Source of the DNA: Gammaproteobacteria bacterium
GTDB lineage: Bacteria; Pseudomonadota; Gammaproteobacteria; Steroidobacterales; Woeseiaceae
Assembly: GCA_022600955.1 (NCBI GenBank)
Contig: JAHZJK010000031.1
Span: 124,001-188,000 of the forward strand
Direction: 5' to 3'
Length of the DNA stretch: 64,000 nt
Both the position numbers and the translations under genes were made by a program. A model generated the notes under the pieces. It saw only the letters and a list, made by a program, of their open reading frames with translations. It made no database searches and had not been told where the DNA came from. Numbering within the stretch: the stretch's first letter is position 1; each line of letters starts with the position of its first letter. This document shows positions 58,137-64,000 of the stretch, one piece after another.

Positions 58137-60077
58137 TTAGCGATGCACCAGAATCGGCGGCAATGGGTAATTCAGCGTCGCACACACGGCGCGGATCAAC
58201 TCTGCTTCACTCACTGACAATTCGCCGTCGTGAGACGCTGTCGCGCTGATTGCACGTAACAGAACCTCGCGGCCCTTGCCGTCAAGACTTAGCAAAACAT
58301 CCAGGCTTCGATTCAGGATCGCGACAGTGAGGTCTCGGTCTACCTCATACGCGTAGTCTTCGGCCCAACGCCCCAATGAGGCCGTTCCTGCTGCAAACGC
58401 CGCTTTACCCTTGGCCGGCGTGTCGTGGCCGTAGTCTGCAAGGATTCGCAACAAACTGACTGCTGCTCGCTGCAATTCCCGGCGTCGCACGCGCTTTGCG
58501 GCGCGGCGCCCGGATGGATCGACAGCCTGGCCGAGACTGCTCATCAGGATACGGTAGAAACAAAACTCGTAGAGCTCAATGTCCCCGTCTATTTCAATCA
58601 GTCGAGTCGTCAGTGAGACGAGATATTCGAGCTCCTGTGCGGGCCTGAGCTTCAATGCAGGAAATGCAATCTCAAGCAAAGGCAAACGGTATTCCGGGCC
58701 TGTAGCCGAGAGCTGCTTATAGAAGCGTTCAACCAAAGTGGCCCGTTCACTGCCGAGTTGCTCCCTTACGAGCCCCAATTGTCGCTGCAATGTCTTTTCG
58801 GACCTGTCGAGTACCAGAGCTACGGTCAATAAATATGCCAGTTCGGCAGAGTGCGCTGCGTCGTAGAGCGCCACCGGAATTGATGCTCGGAGGCCACGCG
58901 CGAATTCAACATGCTCGTTGTCGGGCTGGCCCACCGTTTCGGCTATCGATTCAGCAAGAACTTTTTCACCACCACTGGCAAAAGCTGTTGTAACGCCATC
59001 GCTGAGTCCAGTCTGTCGTGGTTCATCTACTGCAGCAGAACGGCGGCTGCGTGGGTCCACCTGAGGGTAATCCGATTCTCTGAAACTTGGATCCAGTGCC
59101 TTGATTCGATCGCCAAGTGCCGGATGAGTCGCAAACATTCCTGACAGCTTCGAGCCACTGCCAAACAACATGTGGCTGACTTCTTCCGGGTCGGTCGCGG
59201 TAAGCTTCGAACCACCGCTGTAGCCGCCGATCTTTTTCAGCGCATTCGCTATACCGTCGCTCTGGCGAGTGAACTGCACCGCCGATGCGTCCGCCAGGAA
59301 CTCGCGTTGCCGCGAAACACCGGCTTTGATTACACGCGCAAAAAACACGCCGATTCCGCCCAGGATGACAAGCCCAAGCCCGACTATCAGGACGACGGGT
59401 GCACCGCGATCGCGCCGACTGGATACAATACTGGTGTGATAGCCGCCGCGGACGATCAGGCGGCCGATCAGGCCGAGAACCATGATTCCAAAAAGTACCC
59501 CCATGAGGCGAATGTTCAGTTTCATGTCACCGTTCAGAATGTGGCTGAACTCATGCGCGACAACACCTTGCAGTTCGTTGCGATCCAACAACTCCAAAGT
59601 ACCGCGGGTTACGGCAATGGCCGCATCAGCGGGTGTGTAGCCCGCCGCGAACGCGTTAATGCCGCGTTCTTCTTCGAGCACATAAATCTCGGGAACCGGT
59701 ACACCTGAGGCAATAGCCATTTCTTCAACGACATTTCGAAGGCGCCGGCGCAGCGGATCCTGCACGTCAGCGGGCACCAGGGTCCCGCCCATGTCGACAG
59801 CGACCCGACCACCACCCGACGACAATACGGATGTCTTGTAGAGCGTCGAGCCAACGATGAACATCGTTGCAAGCAACGCTGTGCCAATCAGTGTGCCGGC
59901 CTGGTCTTGGAGAAACTGCTGCGGTGTCAGTCCATAGCTGTTCTGCGAGAACGAAAACAGCGCGAAACCCACGATCGCCGTTACGCCGAGCACGATCGCG
60001 ATAGTCGCCACGATGTAGGCGAAAACCAGGCGCCGCGATGTACGGCGCGCCTGATCCTGTGCTGCGAAAAAGTCCAC
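58137..60077 (-). CDS. M48 (HtpX-like) membrane metalloprotease with long TerB-like C-terminal region
   Basis: A 646-residue zinc protease, about twice the length of HtpX. Two N-terminal helices (about 18-43 and 60-80), the zinc motif HEFSH (175-179), the third ligand in REFLADASAVQFT (Glu about 259), and two further helices (about 190-210, 228-248) fit M48B. After about residue 350 there is a helical extension; its end (AISATASHDGELSVSEAELIRAVCATLNYPLPP, and earlier RLIEIDGDIELYEFCFYRIL) has the DG-x-x-x-x-E pattern of TerB/DjlA-like domains. It follows lemA with no gap, a common pairing. Likely a membrane-quality-control protease. Confidence 0.88.
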   Translation of the reverse strand: MDFFAAQDQARRTSRRLVFAYIVATIAIVLGVTAIVGFALFSFSQNSYGLTPQQFLQDQAGTLIGTALLATMFIVGSTLYKTSVLSSGGGRVAVDMGGTLVPADVQDPLRRRLRNVVEEMAIASGVPVPEIYVLEEERGINAFAAGYTPADAAIAVTRGTLELLDRNELQGVVAHEFSHILNGDMKLNIRLMGVLFGIMVLGLIGRLIVRGGYHTSIVSSRRDRGAPVVLIVGLGLVILGGIGVFFARVIKAGVSRQREFLADASAVQFTRQSDGIANALKKIGGYSGGSKLTATDPEEVSHMLFGSGSKLSGMFATHPALGDRIKALDPSFRESDYPQVDPRSRRSAAVDEPRQTGLSDGVTTAFASGGEKVLAESIAETVGQPDNEHVEFARGLRASIPVALYDAAHSAELAYLLTVALVLDRSEKTLQRQLGLVREQLGSERATLVERFYKQLSATGPEYRLPLLEIAFPALKLRPAQELEYLVSLTTRLIEIDGDIELYEFCFYRILMSSLGQAVDPSGRRAAKRVRRRELQRAAVSLLRILADYGHDTPAKGKAAFAAGTASLGRWAEDYAYEVDRDLTVAILNRSLDVLLSLDGKGREVLLRAISATASHDGELSVSEAELIRAVCATLNYPLPPILVHR

Positions 60078-60665
60078 TTAGAAGGAGACTTCTGGTGCCT
60101 CGCGCATCTCTTCCGCCTCGATCTCAAGGAAGCTGGCCAACTCGAAGCGGAAAAAACCGGCGATCAGGTTGTTCGGGAAGTTCTCAACCGAGTTGTTGTA
60201 GCCCATCACGGCGTCGTTGAATGCCTGACGAGAGAAGGCAACCTTATTCTCTGTAGTCGCCAGCTCTTCCTGAAACTGCATCATATTTTGATTAGCTTTG
60301 AGATCAGGATAAGCTTCAGAGAGAGCAAACAGGCGGCCCAATGCGCTGCCAAGCGCGCCTTCCGAGGCGCCAAGATCCTTGATGGCCTTGGCGTTTGCGG
60401 GGTCTGCCTTGGCAGCTTCGAGGCTGGAAGAGGCGGCATTACGCGCCGAAATGACGGCTTCGAGGGTCTCGCGTTCGTGCTTCATGTAGCCTTTCACGGC
60501 TTCAACGAGATTGGGAATCAGGTCGTGTCGCCGCGTTAGCTGCACGTCAATTTGGGCAAAGCCATTGCGAACGCGATTGCGCTCGTTAACAAGGCGGTTG
60601 TAAATACCGACTGCCCAGAATACCAACGCGGCAAGAATGCCGAGGAAAATTAGAAATGAAGTCAC
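60078..60665 (-). CDS. LemA family protein
   Basis: A 195-residue protein with one N-terminal helix (FLIFLGILAALVFWAVGIYN) and the helical LemA domain: RNGFAQIDVQLTRRHDLIPNLVEAVKGYMKHERETLEAV and the C-terminal NDAVMGYNNSVENFPNNLIAGFF. LemA proteins are often encoded with M48 proteases, as here (the next gene begins at the adjacent base), and their function is poorly known. GTG at 60665 is chosen because AAGGAG lies seven bases before it. The first ten bases overlap the divergent apbE start. Confidence 0.92.
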   Translation of the reverse strand: MTSFLIFLGILAALVFWAVGIYNRLVNERNRVRNGFAQIDVQLTRRHDLIPNLVEAVKGYMKHERETLEAVISARNAASSSLEAAKADPANAKAIKDLGASEGALGSALGRLFALSEAYPDLKANQNMMQFQEELATTENKVAFSRQAFNDAVMGYNNSVENFPNNLIAGFFRFELASFLEIEAEEMREAPEVSF

Positions 60666-61696
60666 AATCCCGCTCCTTCTTTTACGGTTATGAGGCCAAG
60701 CATAACTCCCGGCTTGGGGCAAAACTAGCGGCAGTGCTGTGCCTGCTGATGCCAGTTGCTGCGCAGTCCGACTGGGTCGGCGACAAGCGCCCGATGATGG
60801 GCACCGAGGTCACTGTCTATCTGTGGAGCGACGACGCAGACAAGGGTCAGGCATTGGTTGAAGAAATTTTTCAGGAAGTCGCACGCATCGACCGCCTGAT
60901 GAGTACCTACAAAGATGGGAGCGAAATCTCGGAAATCAACCGCAGTGCGGCAAATTCTCCGCTTGTTGTGGGGCAAGAGTTGCTGCATCTGATTCGGCGC
61001 TCTCTGGATATATCGGTGCTGACACAGGGTGCTTTTGACATTACCTACGACAGTGTTGGCCAGCATTACGATTTTCGGCTCAATCAGCGCCCGGACGAGG
61101 CCACGATTCAGTCCGAACTTGAGAGAACCGACTATCGACTGGTCGAACTCGACGATCGGGCTGCGACGATTTTTTTCCAACGAGAAGGCGTTCGGATAAA
61201 TCTTGGTGGCATAGCAAAAGGCTACGTGGTCGAGCGCGGCATAGATATCCTGCGTTGCAAGGGGGTTCGCAATGCAATTGTTACCGCTGGCGGTGATTCC
61301 CGATTGCTGGGCGATCGCCGTGGGCGGCCCTGGATGGTTGGAATCCGCGACCCACGGGCTGACGGTGAGGTGGCGATATCGGTACCTCTCGAGGATGAGG
61401 CGATTTCCACGTCAGGCGACTATGAGCGGTTCTTCGATGAGGATGGAATCCGCTATCACCACATCATTCGACCGGGCACTGGTACGCCAGCAAGTGGCGT
61501 GCACAGCGCGACCGTATTCGGGCCCGATGCGGTGCTCACCGATGCACTTTCCACCAGCGTATTCGTCATGGGCGTGGACAAAGGGCTGCGCCTGATAGCA
61601 ACCTTGCCGGACTACGAGAGCATCGTTATTGACGCTGAGGGACTGGTCTATTACTCAGATGGCCTGCAACGGCCCGACCACGCCTCATCTCAGTAG
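60656..61696 (+). CDS. apbE: FAD:protein FMN transferase (ApbE)
   Basis: A 346-residue secreted flavinyltransferase that attaches FMN covalently to Thr in partner proteins (Nqr, Rnf, NosR types). Seen: a signal-like segment (AKLAAVLCLLMPVAAQSD), MMGTEVTVYLW, DRLMSTYKDGSEISEIN, the FAD-binding GGIAKGYVVERG, AIVTAGGDSRLLG and HIIRPGTGTPASGVHSATV with the metal site. The n-region before the signal is long (about 22 residues), so the true start may differ. It overlaps lemA by ten bases at the divergent starts. No Nqr, Rnf or NosR gene is in the window. Confidence 0.9.
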   Translation: MKSQSRSFFYGYEAKHNSRLGAKLAAVLCLLMPVAAQSDWVGDKRPMMGTEVTVYLWSDDADKGQALVEEIFQEVARIDRLMSTYKDGSEISEINRSAANSPLVVGQELLHLIRRSLDISVLTQGAFDITYDSVGQHYDFRLNQRPDEATIQSELERTDYRLVELDDRAATIFFQREGVRINLGGIAKGYVVERGIDILRCKGVRNAIVTAGGDSRLLGDRRGRPWMVGIRDPRADGEVAISVPLEDEAISTSGDYERFFDEDGIRYHHIIRPGTGTPASGVHSATVFGPDAVLTDALSTSVFVMGVDKGLRLIATLPDYESIVIDAEGLVYYSDGLQRPDHASSQ

Positions 61697-61984
61697 TCCA
61701 TCGAAAAAGTCGCCAATGTCGCCGAAAGGCGACGGATTTTCACTTTAAATTCAGCTTGATACGCCTATTATAGGTATCACGCTTCAGGCGAAAAAAATCT
61801 TTGGGAATGACACCGATTTAACGTAATCTGTGCGGATTGCGTGACGTTTCCGGCGGCCGGATTTTGCATGATTATGTTGATCAAATCCGGGTTTGTGTGA
61901 CGATTATCACGCCTCAGGAGCGCTTCGGCTGTCACCATTCGAGTCTACGGATGGAATCGAAATAGCCAAACAAGGGACGGACTG
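61697..61984. other. AT-rich intergenic region with hairpins and a direct repeat
   Basis: A 288-bp region between apbE and the TlpA gene. It contains a hairpin GTCGCC-GAAA-GGCGAC (61718-61733) followed by GGATTTTC, a weak terminator for apbE; a dyad TGATA-CG-CCTATTATAGG-TATCA (61757-61779); and a direct repeat ATCACGCYTCAGG at 61776-61788 and 61906-61918. The second copy is about 65 bp before the TlpA ATG and could be an operator. No protein gene is seen. Confidence 0.5.
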
Positions 61985-62482
61985 ATGAAAATCAAGAACT
62001 TAACTTTAGGGATGCTACTGACGGTGTTTGCCGCAACCTCACTGGCTTCATCGGGAATGGAAGGGCAAGAAGCTCCGGACTTCGCGTTGAAGAGTTCCAC
62101 AGGTGAGAACCTGCGTTTGTCGGAGTATCGCGGCGATGTCGTGATGATCAACTTCTGGGCCACCTGGTGCGGACCTTGTCGTCAGGAAATGCCACTGCTG
62201 GATGAGCTCTACCAACGCTATGAGCGCGTGGGCTTCAACCTGCTGGGTGTGAACATTGACGACGATTCACGCCGCGCAATGCAGATGATCGAGGAACTCG
62301 GTGTAAATTTTCCAGTGTTGTTCGATGCCCGCAAGGAAGTCAGCAAGTTGTACGAAGTTGAAGCCATGCCAGTAACCGTCCTGGTGGACCGCGAAGGCAA
62401 CGTCCGCTATGTACACCACGGTTACAAGCCGGGTTATGAAGAAAAGTATCTGGATCAGGTTCGCTCTTTACTCAGAGAGTAA
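61985..62482 (+). CDS. TlpA-like periplasmic thiol:disulfide oxidoreductase
   Basis: A 165-residue thioredoxin-fold protein with a cleavable-looking signal peptide (MKIKNLTLGMLLTVFAATSLAS). The active site is FWATWCGPCRQEMP, and the cis-Pro is in EAMPVTVLVD. Such proteins reduce disulfides in the periplasm, for example in cytochrome c or CuA maturation. It begins a rightward group with a coiled-coil protein and a TPR protein. Regulation may involve the repeated ATCACGCYTCAGG element upstream. The specific partner is unknown. Confidence 0.9.
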   Translation: MKIKNLTLGMLLTVFAATSLASSGMEGQEAPDFALKSSTGENLRLSEYRGDVVMINFWATWCGPCRQEMPLLDELYQRYERVGFNLLGVNIDDDSRRAMQMIEELGVNFPVLFDARKEVSKLYEVEAMPVTVLVDREGNVRYVHHGYKPGYEEKYLDQVRSLLRE

Positions 62483-62512
62483 AGCCGCAGCCGGCCGCAG
62501 GAGAAGAGACTA

Positions 62513-63058
62513 GTGACAAAGACACTGATCAGCATTATCGCCGTAGTGACACTTGCGTTTAGCGTAACTACGGTGGCGCAGGACAATGACGAGGCAGAAT
62601 CTCGGCAAGAGTTTCGCAGCCTCGATCAGGATGTGCAGACTTTGAAGAAAGAGGTTCTGGATCTGAACCGTGATCTGTTTCTGCTTGAAGAGGAGTTGCT
62701 GTTCCCGGCCAACTCTCAGGTTGCTTTCTTTATCTCCATGGACGTCGGCGAGTACTTTGAACTGGATTCCGTCAACATAAAAATAGATGGCAAGGAAGTC
62801 GCCAACTATTTATACACCGAACGCGAAGCTGACGCGCTAATACGTGGCGGTGTGCACCGGGTGCATATGGCCAATCTGAAAACAGGCGATCACGAGTTGG
62901 TCGCTATTTTTACCGGCAAAGGTCCGCAGGTTCGTGACTATCGTCGCGGCGCGACGCTGAATTTCGACAAAGGTATTGGCGCCAAGTATGTCGAGCTCGA
63001 GATTACGGACCGCGTCAAGAAGCAGCAGCCCGAATTCGTAATTAAAGAATGGGAGTGA
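62513..63058 (+). CDS. Periplasmic coiled-coil protein of unknown function
   Basis: A 181-residue protein starting with GTG at 62513 (AGGAG nine bases upstream). A signal peptide (LISIIAVVTLAFSVTTVAQ) is followed by a heptad-repeat coil (SLDQDVQTLKKEVLDLNRDLFLLEEELLFP) and a beta-rich domain (VAFFISMDVGEYFELDSVNIKIDGKEVANYLYT; GDHELVAIFTGKGP; KYVELEITD). I do not recognise a named family. It lies 30 bases after the TlpA gene and just before the TPR gene, so the three probably act together in the periplasm. Confidence 0.7.
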   Translation: MTKTLISIIAVVTLAFSVTTVAQDNDEAESRQEFRSLDQDVQTLKKEVLDLNRDLFLLEEELLFPANSQVAFFISMDVGEYFELDSVNIKIDGKEVANYLYTEREADALIRGGVHRVHMANLKTGDHELVAIFTGKGPQVRDYRRGATLNFDKGIGAKYVELEITDRVKKQQPEFVIKEWE

Positions 63059-63061
63059 TTG

Positions 63062-64000
63062 TTGCTGCCAGGACGATCCACAGCTAGTTTTCTTCTCGCG
63101 TTGCTGGTGCTGTCGCTACCTGCGTCAGGCATCGCCAAAGACGAGAAAGACCCGATCGTCGTACAGGACCCCCAATACGGTGAGGTCCTGTTCTACTTCT
63201 ATCAGGAAGATTATTTTCCGGCGATCGTGCGCACGCTTGCGGCGCAGCAGGAAGAGCAGCTTGAGGCGCATAAACAGGAGGCCGAGCTGTTGCTGGGCGG
63301 CATGTACCTGTCATATGGCCACCACCTCGAAGCGGCAGACATTTTCGAGCGCCTGTTAGCCGACAATGTTTCTACCGACGTGCGCGATCGAACGTGGTTC
63401 TTTCTTGGCAAGATCTGGTATCAGCGTGGCTATCTCGACAAGGCCCAGGAAGCACTCGGGCTAATCGAAGGCGAACTGCCCAAGAATCTGCAACGCGAGG
63501 CTCTGATGCTCGAGGCGCAGATTCTCCTCGACGCCGGAGATTACGATGCTGCGATCGCATTGTTGCAGAAGTGGAAGGGCAAAACCGAGTGGGCAAGCTA
63601 CGCAAAATTTAACATTGGCGTAGCGCTGGTGCGTAGCGGCCGAGTTGCTGAAGCACAATCGTTGCTAGAGGATCTAGGAAGCCTCAACCCGTTCAATGAA
63701 GAGCTAACATCGCTGCGTGACAAGGCGAATCTGGCACTTGGGTACGCCTTACTTCAGGATGGCCAGCCGTTTGTTGCCAAGGCTCCGTTGCAGCGCGTGC
63801 GCCTCGAAGGACCGTTCTCCAACAAGGCCCTTCTCGGTGTCGGTTGGGCCGATGCCGAACTCGGCAACTTTCAACGCGCGCTCGTCCCCTGGATGGAGTT
63901 GCGGAGCCGCGACCTGCTGGATTCTGCCGTGCAGGAGTCAATGCTCGCCATTCCGTATGCGATGGCCAAGTTGGATTCGATCAGTCAGGCGGCCGATCAC
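63062..64000 (+). CDS. TPR-containing secreted protein (cut at the right edge)
   Basis: An open frame runs to the window end without a stop (313 codons). It starts with TTG at 63062 with GGGAG six bases upstream; an adjacent TTG at 63059 is also possible. A signal peptide (about LLALLVLSLPASGIA) is followed by helical TPR-like repeats (YLSYGHHLEAADIFERLLAD; FFLGKIWYQRGYLDKAQEAL; LLDAGDYDAAIALLQKW; ALVRSGRVAEAQSLLEDLG). Likely a periplasmic scaffold partnering with the coiled-coil protein upstream. The C-terminal part is outside the window. Confidence 0.75.
   Translation, partial: MLPGRSTASFLLALLVLSLPASGIAKDEKDPIVVQDPQYGEVLFYFYQEDYFPAIVRTLAAQQEEQLEAHKQEAELLLGGMYLSYGHHLEAADIFERLLADNVSTDVRDRTWFFLGKIWYQRGYLDKAQEALGLIEGELPKNLQREALMLEAQILLDAGDYDAAIALLQKWKGKTEWASYAKFNIGVALVRSGRVAEAQSLLEDLGSLNPFNEELTSLRDKANLALGYALLQDGQPFVAKAPLQRVRLEGPFSNKALLGVGWADAELGNFQRALVPWMELRSRDLLDSAVQESMLAIPYAMAKLDSISQAADH

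Overview
The window (about 64 kb, roughly 55% GC by eye) is a dense bacterial chromosome segment. An outer-membrane TonB receptor, a patatin/POTRA/barrel protein, diderm lipoproteins, LemA/M48 genes and the proBA and ilv layout all suggest a gammaproteobacterium, probably a marine or sediment aerobe with denitrification-type chemistry. This placement is inference; no rRNA is present. I found no tRNA, rRNA, CRISPR array, insertion sequence, integrase or origin.

Layout. 1-2408: an omega-amino-acid aminotransferase fragment facing its likely XRE-cupin regulator, then ilvE. 2405-13826: a respiratory/heme island. A leftward operon (lipoprotein, two different CtaA-type heme A synthases, hemN) faces a rightward unit coding for a B-family (ba3-like) heme-copper enzyme: a 52-aa subunit, a CuA subunit II and a catalytic subunit I that lacks the usual active-site Tyr. 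After a strong terminator come a Sco protein, a cytochrome b/ferredoxin/MvhD fusion, a membrane protein and a hemerythrin. These face a leftward pair: a second, very divergent heme-copper-type catalytic subunit with a His/Asp metal site and a 63-aa membrane protein. I read this as an NO and/or O2 reduction and sensing island.

13902-22054: housekeeping and carbon metabolism (FMN-dependent lactate-type oxidase, cold-shock protein, TauE exporter, peroxiredoxin-like protein, acetoacetyl-CoA synthetase, thioesterase, glycerol kinase).

22055-36068: eleven codirectional, tightly packed genes that look like one machine. They encode a zinc-ribbon Ser/Thr kinase, a PP2C phosphatase, two lipoproteins (one with long GGGSS repeats), a transmembrane kinase with repeats, an FHA-like/PEGA/formylglycine-enzyme-like protein, a small acidic secreted protein, an ExbB/TolQ/MotA-type proton channel, an Hsp70-like/FHA protein, and two vWA proteins whose N-terminal helix resembles ExbD/TolR. 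I consider this the best candidate for an undescribed system: a phospho-regulated, proton-driven envelope machine. An OmpA-like gene follows.

37053-46271: amino-acid metabolism (phhB, short ilvA, ilvB, ilvN divergent from ilvB, proB, proA), an orphan ParA ATPase and a TonB-dependent receptor. 46317-55440: a type Vd patatin autotransporter, a small protein, an LPS-kinase-like kinase, a 1347-aa AAA/TM/P-domain/beta-propeller protein and an MFS-PlsC fusion. 55598-64000: envelope maintenance and stress genes (EexN-like lipoprotein, MscS, SYLF protein, M48 protease with a TerB-like tail, LemA, ApbE, TlpA thioredoxin, a coiled-coil protein and a TPR protein cut by the window end).
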